From Chryseobacterium sp. ON_d1 (lineage in GTDB: Bacteria; Bacteroidota; Bacteroidia; Flavobacteriales; Weeksellaceae): 64,000 nt of DNA. Both the position numbers and the translations under genes were made by a program. Shown here in pieces: positions 17,711 to 25,736 of the stretch. The stretch is from NCBI RefSeq assembly GCF_006829085.1, contig NZ_BJTC01000001.1, positions 504,500 through 568,499 on the forward strand, given 5' to 3'. Under the pieces are notes generated by a model. The model saw nothing but the letters and a program-made list of their open reading frames with translations. It was not told where the DNA came from and did not search any database. Position 1 is the stretch's first letter. The number at the start of each line of letters is the position of its first letter.

Positions 17711-19174
17711 ATGGAAAATCAGATAAAACAAAAATTAAATCGTGAATTCAATGGTTCTCAGAAAAAGCTTCCGATTAAAATCATACAGTTTGGAGGAGGG
17801 AATTTCATGCGGGGATTCACTGATTATGTGATTGATCAATTGAATAAAAAAGCAGGCTTCAATGCTGGAATTGCCAATGTTCAGCCTACACAGGGTGGTT
17901 CTGTTCATAGACTGGAAGAGCAGGATAATCTGTACACCCTTTTTACAAGAGGAATAAAGAAAGATGAAATTATTGATGAAAAGCAGATCATTTCTGCCAT
18001 TCAGAAATCAATCAATCCGTATACGAATTATGACGAATTCCTTGCACTGGCAAAAGAAGAGGAACTGGAATTTGTTTTCTCCAATACTACAGAAACGGGA
18101 ATTGCGTATGATGAAACTGAAGATCAATATTCCGGCCCACACAAAAACTTCCCGGCGAAAGTGACGGTTTTATTATATGAAAGATTTAAACATTTCAAAG
18201 GAGCATCAGAAAAGGGATTGAGAATCATCCCTTGTGAACTGATTGAAGATAACGCCTTTGTTTTAAAAGATATTATTATTCAATATGCCAGATTATGGAA
18301 TTTAAAAGAGGACTTTGTGCAATGGATTGAACAGTGTAATTATTTCCACAATACGTTGGTTGACAGGATTGTTCCGGGATATCCAAAAGAGGATGCGGAA
18401 TCCTACGAAGAGCAGCTGGATTATGAAGACCAGATGATGGTTGTTTCGGAAGTGTTTTTACTTTTTGTCATTCAGGATGCCCATCATCTGAAAGAGAGAA
18501 TCCCTTTTGATCAGATCAATGAACAGATTCTGGTAGTGGATGATATTGAGCCTTATCGCCTGAGAAAAGTGAGAATTTTGAATGGCGGCCATACTTTAAT
18601 GCTGGCTCCGGCACTTTTATCAGGAAAAGAAACGGTAAAAGAATCTATTGAGAACCCATTTATCGGACAGTTTTTAAGAGATTCAATTTTCAATGAAGTA
18701 AACCCCACTTTAGGGCTGGATGAAAATGAACTGAAAGAGTTTGCGGAAGAAGTGTTTGACAGATTCAGAAATCCTTTTATCAAGCATTACCTGGCAAGCA
18801 TTGCCTTATATTTTGTTTCTAAATTTAAAGTGAGAATCCTTCCGAGTGTATTGAGATACGTAGAAATTAATCAGAAGCTGCCACTTAATTTAACCTTCTC
18901 TCTGGCGGGATTAATCAGATTCTACCAGGGAAATTTTAATGAGAGAGCCCTTCCGTTGAATGATGAAGAGGTCATAATCAGCCGATTCAAAGAAATCTGG
19001 GATACCAACGATTATGAAAAGGTAGCAGAACTGGCATTAGGAGAAATTTCTTTCTGGGATACAGATCTTACCTTAGTTGAAGGTTTGAAAGATGCAGTAG
19101 CAAAAGCATTGTGGGAAATTGACCATCATGATGTGGAAACAGCCTATCACAATTTTGTTCAATTCTATTCTTAA
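17711..19174 (+). CDS. uxaB: Tagaturonate reductase (altronate oxidoreductase)
   Basis: 487 residues of the long-chain mannitol dehydrogenase family. The N-terminal Rossmann motif is IIQFGGGNFMRGF, and FVFSNTTETGIAYDE, VDRIVPGYP and RLRKVRILNGGHTLM, holding the catalytic Lys region, follow. It reduces tagaturonate to altronate with NADH. The stop is six bases before uxaA. Paralogues act on fructuronate (UxuB), but the adjacent uxaA favours the galacturonate branch. Confidence 0.93.
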   Translation: MENQIKQKLNREFNGSQKKLPIKIIQFGGGNFMRGFTDYVIDQLNKKAGFNAGIANVQPTQGGSVHRLEEQDNLYTLFTRGIKKDEIIDEKQIISAIQKSINPYTNYDEFLALAKEEELEFVFSNTTETGIAYDETEDQYSGPHKNFPAKVTVLLYERFKHFKGASEKGLRIIPCELIEDNAFVLKDIIIQYARLWNLKEDFVQWIEQCNYFHNTLVDRIVPGYPKEDAESYEEQLDYEDQMMVVSEVFLLFVIQDAHHLKERIPFDQINEQILVVDDIEPYRLRKVRILNGGHTLMLAPALLSGKETVKESIENPFIGQFLRDSIFNEVNPTLGLDENELKEFAEEVFDRFRNPFIKHYLASIALYFVSKFKVRILPSVLRYVEINQKLPLNLTFSLAGLIRFYQGNFNERALPLNDEEVIISRFKEIWDTNDYEKVAELALGEISFWDTDLTLVEGLKDAVAKALWEIDHHDVETAYHNFVQFYS

Positions 19175-19179
19175 AAAGC

Positions 19180-20793
19180 ATGCAAAAGAAAATACTGAAG
19201 GTAAACCCTGACGATAATGTAGCAGTAGCATTGGTAGATCTTGCAGAGGGTGAAGCGGTTACACTGGGTGATCTTACCTATGAGATGATAAAAGATATAA
19301 AAGCCAAGCATAAGTTTGCTACGGAAGATCTTTCAGCAGGAGATTCCATTATGATGTATGGTGTTTTAGTGGGAAAAGCCAGTCAGCCCATCCAAAAAGG
19401 CGAGGTGATTACCACCGGAAATGTAAAGCATCAAAGTGCAAAGGTAGAAGGCAAAACAGAAACTGTTTCCTGGAAAGCTCCGGATGTGGAAGAGTGGAAG
19501 GATAGAACATTTATGGGCTATCACAGAGAAGACGGGCAGGTGGGAACAGAAAATGTATGGCTGTTTTTTCCTTTGGTTTTTTGTGAAAACAGAAATGTAG
19601 AGATTCTAAAAGATGTTTTTGAAAAAGAACTTTTATTTGATAAAGTAACAAAACATCAGCTATTGCTGAGATCTCTGATCAATAACTCAGAGGAAGAAAT
19701 GATCACTGAAGAAGATCAGGATTCCAGAGTTTTTAAAAATATTGATGTTAAATTCATTACCCATCAGGGAGGCTGTGGAGGCATTCGCCAGGATGCTGAA
19801 GCCTTGGGCCGTTTATTGGCGGGCTACGTCAACAATCCCAATGTTGCCGGAGCAACCGTTTTAAGCCTTGGATGTCAGAATCTGCAGGTTCAGATTTTTA
19901 AAGATGCCCTTGAAAAGATCAGTCCCAACCATAAAAAACCGATTATCGTGTATGAACAGCAGAAGTCGGGAACAGTGGATGAAATGCTGAGCGGGATCAT
20001 CAAGGATTCCTATGAAGCGATTAAAAAAGCCAACGAAATTGAAAGAAAACCGGCATCTGTTTCAAAGCTTGTATTAGGATTGGAATGTGGTGGTTCAGAT
20101 GGTTTTTCAGGAATTTCTGCCAATCCGGTTTTAGGGCGTCTGTCAGATCTGATGGCAGGAATCGGAGGTGCTACTATTCTTTCAGAATTCCCGGAATTGT
20201 GCGGAGTAGAGCAGGAATTGGTGAACCGCTGTGTGAATGAAAAAGATGCAGAAAGATTTTTACAGCTGATGAAAGATTTTGAAGAATCAGTCGTTGCTGC
20301 AGGATCTGGCTTTGATATGAATCCGTCACCGGGGAATATTAAAGATGGATTAATTACGGATGCCATGAAATCTGCAGGAGCGGCTAAAAAAGGAGGTTCA
20401 TCACCCATCAATGATGTCCTTGATTTTACGGAATACATTCAGAAACCGGGACTGAATTTATTATGCACACCCGGAAACGATGTAGAATGTACCACTGCTT
20501 TGGTAGGTTCAGGCTCTAATGTTGTGTTATTTACAACAGGCCTGGGAACACCTACCGGAAATCCTGTAGTTCCTGTGGTAAAAATATCGTCCAATACTTC
20601 TCTTTCCGAGAGAATGCCTGATATTATTGATTTTAATACAGGAGATGTCATCACAGGAGAAAAAACGATCGATGAAAAGGCAGAGGAACTGCTGGAATTT
20701 ATCATCAAAATAGCCAGCGGAGAAGTAAAAACCAAAGCTGCTATTTTAAACCAAAATGATTTTATCCCCTGGAGAAGAGGAGTAAGTTTGTAA
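19180..20793 (+). CDS. uxaA: Altronate dehydratase
   Basis: 537 residues. The N-terminal 90 or so form the SAF domain (DNVAVALVDLAEGEAVTLGD), joined to the large catalytic domain with FMGYHREDGQVGTENVWLFFPLVFCENRN, THQGGCGGIRQDAEALGRLLAGY, LGLECGGSDGFSGISANP and LLCTPGNDVECTTALVGSGSNVVLFTTG. Conserved Cys residues are expected to bind iron. It dehydrates altronate to KDG. It is the last gene of the operon and is followed by a strong terminator at 20828. Confidence 0.95.
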   Translation: MQKKILKVNPDDNVAVALVDLAEGEAVTLGDLTYEMIKDIKAKHKFATEDLSAGDSIMMYGVLVGKASQPIQKGEVITTGNVKHQSAKVEGKTETVSWKAPDVEEWKDRTFMGYHREDGQVGTENVWLFFPLVFCENRNVEILKDVFEKELLFDKVTKHQLLLRSLINNSEEEMITEEDQDSRVFKNIDVKFITHQGGCGGIRQDAEALGRLLAGYVNNPNVAGATVLSLGCQNLQVQIFKDALEKISPNHKKPIIVYEQQKSGTVDEMLSGIIKDSYEAIKKANEIERKPASVSKLVLGLECGGSDGFSGISANPVLGRLSDLMAGIGGATILSEFPELCGVEQELVNRCVNEKDAERFLQLMKDFEESVVAAGSGFDMNPSPGNIKDGLITDAMKSAGAAKKGGSSPINDVLDFTEYIQKPGLNLLCTPGNDVECTTALVGSGSNVVLFTTGLGTPTGNPVVPVVKISSNTSLSERMPDIIDFNTGDVITGEKTIDEKAEELLEFIIKIASGEVKTKAAILNQNDFIPWRRGVSL

Positions 20794-20827
20794 AATGTTT
20801 TTTTAATTATAAATATTAATTAGGATT

Positions 20828-20866
20828 GAAAATGCTTTCTGCGTAGTGCAGAAGGCATTTTCTTTT
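20828..20866 (+). terminator. Rho-independent terminator of the uronate operon
   Basis: GAAAATGCTTTCTGC (20828-20842) pairs with GCAGAAGGCATTTTC (20848-20862) with one G-U pair and a 5-base loop, followed by TTTT. Confidence 0.85.
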
Positions 20867-20886
20867 ACCATAGATAAAAAACGCTG

Positions 20887-20894
20887 TATATTTG
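20887..20894 (+). promoter_or_regulatory. -7 element for the WG-repeat gene
   Basis: TATATTTG is an exact TAnnTTTG match between the operon terminator and the next start at 21007. No clear -33 TTTG is seen. Confidence 0.4.
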
Positions 20895-21006
20895 GGCATT
20901 ATTCAAAGACTGAATGATCGGTTTGATAAGAAGGAATTGTGTTAAACTGGCTGATTTCTGATGTATTGATAATAAAAGAGACATATTTACTATTTACAAA
21001 AAAACT

Positions 21007-21732
21007 ATGGATAATCCTCTAGAGCTCTATCAGACTATTTTTATATCCGAAGAATTTGAAAATGCCATTTTTCAGCATAAAGACGGAAAAGTATATACTG
21101 CTAATCAATATAATATTACAGGAGAACTCAACGTATCAAAAATCGTTGATTATTCAAATGGGATGGTTAGGTTTTATAATAATATAGAAGGCAGGAAAAA
21201 ATGGGGTGTAATGCAGATAACAGGTTTAGAGATTATACCTCCTGTTTATGATTATATTTCTCCTTTGATAGACGAAACATATTTTAAGATTTTTACAGGA
21301 GATTATGACTGGAAATATGATGAAGAATCCAGTAACCTTTTTTATGACTTTTTATGTGATCACGGATCTTGGAACGGCGATCAGTATAAAGGACGATTAG
21401 GCCAGGGAAAGTGGGGCTTAATTAATACTCAAAATCAGATACTCATTCCTGTGGAATACCAGTGGATAGATCTATTGGATAAAAACAGCGTATGCTGCAA
21501 TGTGGGAGACAGCCCCATTATAAAATGGTACCTGGGAGATGATAAAAAAGATATACTGTCAATAGGCGGCGGATTATGGAAAGTCGTCCATCTAAGCCGT
21601 TTTTGGGACATAGAAACCGAATTGGGGCAGTACTATGATGTCATAAGCCAATTCCCTGAAGAATATAAAAAACATACAGGACTTGATTACTATAGTCTTT
21701 CCTATGAATCCCAAAAGATTCATCAGTTTTAA
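21007..21732 (+). CDS. WG-repeat-like protein of unknown function
   Basis: 241 residues without a signal peptide. Two stretches resemble WG repeats: KKWGVMQITGLEIIPPVYDYI (about 62-82) and GKWGLINTQNQILIPVEYQWI (about 135-155). The rest is rich in Tyr, Asp and Trp. WG-repeat proteins have no single known role. The gene stands alone between a terminator and the LacI gene, with a candidate promoter at 20887, and is probably not part of the pectin system. Confidence 0.65.
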   Translation: MDNPLELYQTIFISEEFENAIFQHKDGKVYTANQYNITGELNVSKIVDYSNGMVRFYNNIEGRKKWGVMQITGLEIIPPVYDYISPLIDETYFKIFTGDYDWKYDEESSNLFYDFLCDHGSWNGDQYKGRLGQGKWGLINTQNQILIPVEYQWIDLLDKNSVCCNVGDSPIIKWYLGDDKKDILSIGGGLWKVVHLSRFWDIETELGQYYDVISQFPEEYKKHTGLDYYSLSYESQKIHQF

Positions 21733-21786
21733 GCTTATAGGTTGCTGTCTGTATGAACATGAAAAACAGCAATCGTATTCAGTAGG

Positions 21787-21836
21787 AACGGGCTTTAGCC
21801 GTTTAATAAAAGTAAAAGTACAATAGGCTTCAGCCA
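21787..21836. repeat. REP-like paired motif GGCTTTAGCC
   Basis: AACGGGCTTTAGCCGTTT (21787-21804) is a near-palindrome and a second AGGCTTCAGCC lies at 21825-21835. They occupy the spacer between two convergent genes. Motifs of this GGCTTTAGCC type are scattered in flavobacterial spacers as far as I recall. Confidence 0.45.
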
Positions 21837-21931
21837 AAACTTATACAAAACACATTAGATTTTTTTTTATCAGAATGACAAGTGTAGTGTTTTGATTTAC
21901 AATGATTTGTGAAATTGAGACACAAAGAAAA

Positions 21932-22960
21932 TTACTTCTTTTTTGAAGACTTTCTGATATGAAGCTGTGGAGTAAGCACTACCTTTTTCTCAATAGAAAC
22001 TCCCGAACCGTTTTCTTTTACGCTTTCTAAAAATACCTGTCCGGCCATTTTTCCCATCAACACAGGAGTCTGGTCTACCGAACTGATCGGAAGTTCCATA
22101 AACTGGGTGAAAGGTTCATTGGAAAAACCAATAATAGCGACTTCCTGCGGGATTTTAATGCTTCGTTTTTTCAATTCCTGGCATGCCCCTAGAGCTGCAA
22201 AGTCACTGGAAGAGAATATAGCATCAGGAACCGATTTTTTACCCCAAAGTTTTTTGATCGCTTCCGTTCCTTCATCAATGGAGCTGCCTGTAGAAATAAT
22301 ATTGTCTTCTTTTACAGGAAGATGATGATCCGCTAAGGCCTGTTTATAACCATTAAGACGGTTCTGATAAATTTCAAGATTAAGATCGCCGGCAAAATGA
22401 CAGATATTCCTGTAACCTTCTTTGATCAGGTGTTCTGTCGCCATATATCCTCCGCGATAATCATCAATAGTTACTGTGCTGACACCTGCAATATCTTTTT
22501 TACGGTCAAAAAAGATAATCGGAGTATTGGAAGTATCGAGAATATTTCTGATGTGGCTGATATCTGTTGTTGTTTTGGATACCGACATGAAAATACCATC
22601 TACCTGAGCATTCAGTAAGGTGTTAAGCTGTCGTTTTTCAATATTGACATCTTCGTGGCTCTGGCAAATGATAACATGATATCCCAATGGAGAAAGCTCT
22701 TCCTCAATTCCCCTTATTACTGAGGAGAAGAAGTTGGTGTTGATGTAGGGAACAATAATCCCGACATTTTTGGTTTCACCACTTTTCAACGCTTTGGCAA
22801 GGTTGTTTTGCTTATAGTTCATTTCCTTGGCCGTTTTACGGACCAGCTCTTTGGTAGCCTCACTTATTCTCGGATGGTCGTTCAATGCTCTCGAAACAGT
22901 TGCCACACTTACGTTGAGCTTGTTGGAAATATCATAAATGGTGGCATTTTTCTTATTCAT
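21932..22960 (-). CDS. LacI/GalR family transcriptional regulator
   Basis: 342 residues. The N-terminal helix-turn-helix ATIYDISNKLNVSVATVSRAL (residues 6-26) has the VATVSRAL recognition helix found in GalR-type proteins. The hinge helix NNLAKALKSGETKNVGIIVP follows, then a periplasmic-binding-protein-like sensor with AIFSSSDFAALGACQELKKRSIKIP and FSNEPFTQFMELPISSVDQ. GalR-class helices bind TGnAAnC.GnTTnCA, which matches both operators in the divergent pectin promoter region. It probably represses both arms until a uronate such as KDG or galacturonate binds. Target and effector are inferred. It is convergent to the WG-repeat gene. Confidence 0.9.
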   Translation of the reverse strand: MNKKNATIYDISNKLNVSVATVSRALNDHPRISEATKELVRKTAKEMNYKQNNLAKALKSGETKNVGIIVPYINTNFFSSVIRGIEEELSPLGYHVIICQSHEDVNIEKRQLNTLLNAQVDGIFMSVSKTTTDISHIRNILDTSNTPIIFFDRKKDIAGVSTVTIDDYRGGYMATEHLIKEGYRNICHFAGDLNLEIYQNRLNGYKQALADHHLPVKEDNIISTGSSIDEGTEAIKKLWGKKSVPDAIFSSSDFAALGACQELKKRSIKIPQEVAIIGFSNEPFTQFMELPISSVDQTPVLMGKMAGQVFLESVKENGSGVSIEKKVVLTPQLHIRKSSKKK

Positions 22961-23244
22961 ACCGTTTTTTTCTGAACGTTTTTAAGATGTCTGAGTGAAA
23001 GACGTTATTGACGTAAATTTAATCAAATTATGGCTATTTGAAAGGAAAAAAGCATTTTTTAAACCGGTTTTATATGGATTATAGGTTATTTTGATTTTTA
23101 TTGAATTTAAATGCTTGGTTTTGCGGTGGATAGGGTTGTTTTGAATGAAAATAAAATACAATAAAGATCAAAATGGAAGCATCTGGAAAAGTTCTGCTGT
23201 AAATGATTTCCCGATAAAAAAAATCATACAGAGAGGAATAAAAA
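22961..23244. other. Spacer upstream of the LacI gene with an AAACCGGTTT palindrome
   Basis: Gene-free. The only structure I see is AAACCGGTTT at 23061-23070, a 10-base palindrome with a central CG, of the sort LacI proteins bind, about 105 bases upstream of the regulator start. No consensus promoter for the regulator is visible. A 70-codon open frame at 23079-23291 has no credible start context or composition. Confidence 0.4.
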
Positions 23245-23268
23245 ACCGGAAGCAGTAATACTTCCGGT
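23245..23268 (-). terminator. Terminator of the alcohol dehydrogenase gene
   Basis: ACCGGAAG and CTTCCGGT form an 8-base stem. On the minus strand it is followed by TTTTT. It lies about 23 bases after the stop. Confidence 0.8.
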
Positions 23269-23290
23269 ATATATTGTATGTTCATTTTCA

Positions 23291-24316
23291 TTATGGGATA
23301 AGAACAGCTCTTCCTTTGATCTTGCCGTTCCTCATACGATCATAAACTTCATTGGCCTGATCCAGCTTGTACTGCTCAATTTCAATATGAATTTTTTTCT
23401 GACGCGCCAGTCCTACAACCTCCATGAGTTCAATTCTGGAACCCCAGTAAGGATTGGTCATGCTTACTCCAAACGGAAGGCCCGACATGCTGTACTGATA
23501 GTGTCCGCCTCCTAATCCCACAATGGTAAGATCTCCGTCTAAGCTCACAATTTTGGTTCCCAGTTCAATGGTTGACGTAGCTCCCACAAAGTCAATCACC
23601 ACTTTAGCTTTTTTGATTCCAGTGATTTTTTGAATCTGTTCTGCAGCATCTGTATCTTTGGAATTAACGGTAAATGTGGCTCCAAGCTCTCTTGCAAAGG
23701 CCAGTTTCTCCTCTGTTACATCACAGGCAATGATGGTACTGCCACTTACTTCTCTCAGAATCTGCAACGCGACATGTCCCAGTCCTCCGACACCTATTAC
23801 CACTACATATTCATCAGGAGTCAGTTTAGGCAGCGATCTTTTAATAGCAGAGTAAGGCGTTAATGCAGCATCTGTAAGCGGTGCGGCAATGATAGGATCT
23901 AAATCATAGATCGGAACCAATAAACGGGAAGAGGGGACAAGCATATATTCTGCCATACCGCCATCAAGCCCTAAACCACCTCCATAGGCCATTTCTGACT
24001 GGTGATCACAATAGTTTTCTTTGGATTGCTGACAAGGTTTACAATGGCCGCATCCCCATGGGCCATAGACCAGAACGGCATCTCCTTTTTTATATCCTTT
24101 AACATCAGGGCCCAGTTCTTCGATCCAACCCGCATTTTCATGCCCTAGAGTAAATACTGAACCTCCTACAGTTCCCTCATCAATAATATGAAGATCAGAA
24201 TGGCACACTCCGGCGCCTCCGATTTTCAATACAACTTCATCTCCTTTAGGAACTGGTTTTTCCATATCATTGATCACACGGACATCTTTGTGTCCGAAAA
24301 AACGTACTGCTTTCAT
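23291..24316 (-). CDS. Zinc-dependent alcohol dehydrogenase, NAD(P)-dependent
   Basis: 341-residue medium-chain dehydrogenase. AGVCHSDLHIIDEG and TLGHENAGWIEELG carry the catalytic zinc ligands, and GCGHCKPCQQSKENYC the four-Cys structural zinc site. VVVIGVGGLGHVALQILR is the cofactor-binding fold. Residues around PLTDAALTPYSAIKRSLP and PYWGSRIELMEVVGLAR resemble secondary-alcohol or aldehyde reductases of the Rhodococcus type. It is monocistronic, with its own terminator. The natural substrate is unknown. Confidence 0.9.
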   Translation of the reverse strand: MKAVRFFGHKDVRVINDMEKPVPKGDEVVLKIGGAGVCHSDLHIIDEGTVGGSVFTLGHENAGWIEELGPDVKGYKKGDAVLVYGPWGCGHCKPCQQSKENYCDHQSEMAYGGGLGLDGGMAEYMLVPSSRLLVPIYDLDPIIAAPLTDAALTPYSAIKRSLPKLTPDEYVVVIGVGGLGHVALQILREVSGSTIIACDVTEEKLAFARELGATFTVNSKDTDAAEQIQKITGIKKAKVVIDFVGATSTIELGTKIVSLDGDLTIVGLGGGHYQYSMSGLPFGVSMTNPYWGSRIELMEVVGLARQKKIHIEIEQYKLDQANEVYDRMRNGKIKGRAVLIP

Positions 24317-24486
24317 GACTTAAGAATTTAAAACTTATACCTTAAAAATACGAAAATAGATTCTAAATAACGAGCAATTCGCTTGTTAATAAACTAATAT
24401 ATATCAGTAAATCAAGAAATAAATTCAAGTGTTGCTTGTTTAGGAATTCTTACATTAAAAGAAATATGAAAGGTTTTTCATTGCGG

Positions 24487-24502
24487 TATGATCCGGATCA
24501 TA
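24487..24502. promoter_or_regulatory. FNR-type 16-base palindrome
   Basis: TATGATCCGGATCATA is a perfect 16-base palindrome whose core TGAT-N4-ATCA equals the Crp/Fnr-family consensus. It is centred about 41 bases before the predicted start of the transcript promoted at 24504-24531, the usual class II activator position. It could alternatively act on the alcohol dehydrogenase gene 171 bases away, but no minus-strand promoter is visible there. Confidence 0.55.
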
Positions 24503-24503
24503 T

Positions 24504-24531
24504 TTTGTGATATAAGCACTTATTATATTTG
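24504..24531 (+). promoter_or_regulatory. Bacteroidota promoter in a gene-free region
   Basis: TTTG (24504-24507), 16 bases, then TATATTTG (24524-24531), an exact TAnnTTTG. Predicted start is near 24535-24538. Confidence 0.6.
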
Positions 24532-24536
24532 CCCCA

Positions 24537-24598
24537 TTGAAATTTCATATTTCTGACAAATTACAGTATAACCTTCCGATGATTCGGGAGGTTTTTTT
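24537..24598 (+). ncRNA. Candidate small RNA, about 60 nt
   Basis: A consensus promoter (24504-24531) and a terminator bracket this stretch: CCTTCCGA (24572-24579) pairs with TCGGGAGG (24584-24591) and seven T follow. No start codon opens a frame inside. With an FNR-like site in front, an oxygen- or redox-controlled small RNA is a reasonable guess. The exact 5' end is uncertain. Confidence 0.45.
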
Positions 24599-24749
24599 GT
24601 TTGGTAACAGAAATAGATACCACAAAAAGTCAATTTTCATTAAACAGTGATATGGTTGGCATATGCATTGTTAATGTTAAAACAAGTTATTAAGAGAACT
24701 TTTATTTAACACCACATCATTTAACTTATAATTCATTTTTGCACTTTTT

Positions 24750-24777
24750 ACCTCCCAGTTGCTCAGGAGGTATTTTT
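24750..24777 (+). terminator. Second hairpin of a four-hairpin series
   Basis: ACCTCC and GGAGGT form a 6-base stem around a 10-base loop, followed by ATTTTTAT. No gene precedes it. The upstream TTCATTTTTG only partly fits a promoter element. Confidence 0.5.
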
Positions 24778-24859
24778 ATGATGTCACACATACATATTAC
24801 TTCATAAAAATTGTATATTCAGGTGTTCTTTGAATGTTTTCGACAGAACATATTTTCAG

Positions 24860-24884
24860 CTCCTGGGCAACCAGGAGTTTTTTT
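24860..24884 (+). terminator. Third hairpin of the series, GNRA loop
   Basis: CTCCTGG (24860-24866) and CCAGGAG (24871-24877) form a perfect 7-base stem closed by a GCAA tetraloop, followed by seven T. No coding gene precedes it. Confidence 0.6.
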
Positions 24885-24972
24885 GGGGGTACTTATAAAA
24901 CCATATTTTAATATATCTCGTATATCCAATCACAACTCATACTTTTTTGAGTTTTCATGGTTATTAGTTTTT

Positions 24973-25000
24973 ATCCTCGGAGAGATCCGGGGATTTTTTT
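24973..25000 (+). terminator. Fourth hairpin of the series, GNRA loop
   Basis: ATCCTCGGA (24973-24981) and TCCGGGGAT (24986-24994) pair with one G-U around a GAGA tetraloop, followed by a seven-T run. The stretch to the tRNA (25001-25205) shows nothing else. Confidence 0.6.
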
Positions 25001-25205
25001 GAAGCTACCGGTTAAGAATCCGGTGACAACTTTCCCGGGAAGAGTGTCCGGAGATTTATTAAAAGACATCGGTATTTTAAATGAAGATTGGTTTTGATAC
25101 AAAAAGGTATCAGTTGAAAAGCGGGTAATTTAGATTGAAACTTTTCAATATTGGGTATTTAATTGGGGGTGCTTTGAGTAAAGTAATGATTTTCAATGTA
25201 AATTG

Positions 25206-25277
25206 TAGCCCCATCAGGGATCGAACCTGAATCTAAAGTTTAGGAAACTTTTATTCTATCCATTGAACTATGAGGCC
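25206..25277 (-). tRNA. tRNA-Arg (anticodon CCT)
   Basis: The minus strand folds as acceptor GGCCTCA/TGGGGCT (with G-U pairs), D arm GTTC-AATGGATA-GAAT, anticodon arm AAAGT-TTCCTAA-ACTTT and T arm TCAGG-TTCGATC-CCTGA, then discriminator A. The loop gives anticodon CCT, reading AGG. CCA is not encoded. Confidence 0.93.
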
Positions 25278-25530
25278 TGTTGTAAAAGAAGTACTGCTTT
25301 TATTTTCCTAAATGACGTTCTCTGAAATTGTTATTAAAATTAGGAACAATATTCAATTCATTTATTAATTAGGGAAGCTATCCGCTAAACCAACGAAGTT
25401 TGCTGCCTTTGGAATACAGTAAAGTTACGAAAACGCTTCTATAAAAGGGCTACAGGATAAAAGAATCTGCCCTTTAGGGGCAGATCCAGTAGATAAATAC
25501 ATCTCATTTTTTTAATTAGACAACAATAAA

Positions 25531-25555
25531 AAGCACAGCCGACAATGCTGTGCTT
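25531..25555. terminator. Perfect 9-base hairpin in the spacer after the tRNA
   Basis: AAGCACAGC and GCTGTGCTT pair perfectly with a 7-base loop. T-rich tracts flank it on both strands, so it may stop transcription from either side. The rest of 25278-25680 is AT-rich with no gene. Confidence 0.6.
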
Positions 25556-25687
25556 AAATTTTTATTTCAAATTTAATTGCAATTTCAATAGTAGTAAGAA
25601 AAGCAAATAAAGTTTCCACTTCGATGTTTATTACATAGTAAATGTAGTAATAATTTTAATACGAAATATGAATTTAATGTTAAAATT

Positions 25688-25723
25688 CACAAGTTATCCA
25701 CAATTTATTGTGGATAACTTGTG
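25688..25723. other. Hairpin formed by two inverted consensus DnaA boxes
   Basis: The arms (25688-25703 and 25708-25723) pair perfectly over 16 bases with a TTTA loop. Each contains a full DnaA box: TTATCCACA at 25694-25702 and its complement at 25709-25717. AT-rich sequence including GTAGTAATAAT lies to the left. It sits 14 bases after the stop of the hydrolase gene, so it could instead be that gene's terminator, but no proper T-run follows on the minus strand. Confidence 0.6.
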
Positions 25724-25736
25724 GAGTGCCGTAAAA

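Noticed and set aside
20010..20735. Long antisense frames inside uxaA
   Set aside because: They are reverse-strand shadows of a gene with clear family motifs and have no start context of their own.
23079..23291. 70-codon minus-strand frame after the alcohol dehydrogenase gene
   Set aside because: It spans the dehydrogenase terminator, has no family resemblance and is rich in the residues expected from random AT-rich DNA.
24811..25002. 63-codon plus-strand frame in the hairpin region
   Set aside because: It runs through two terminator hairpins with their T-runs, so it cannot be transcribed whole.
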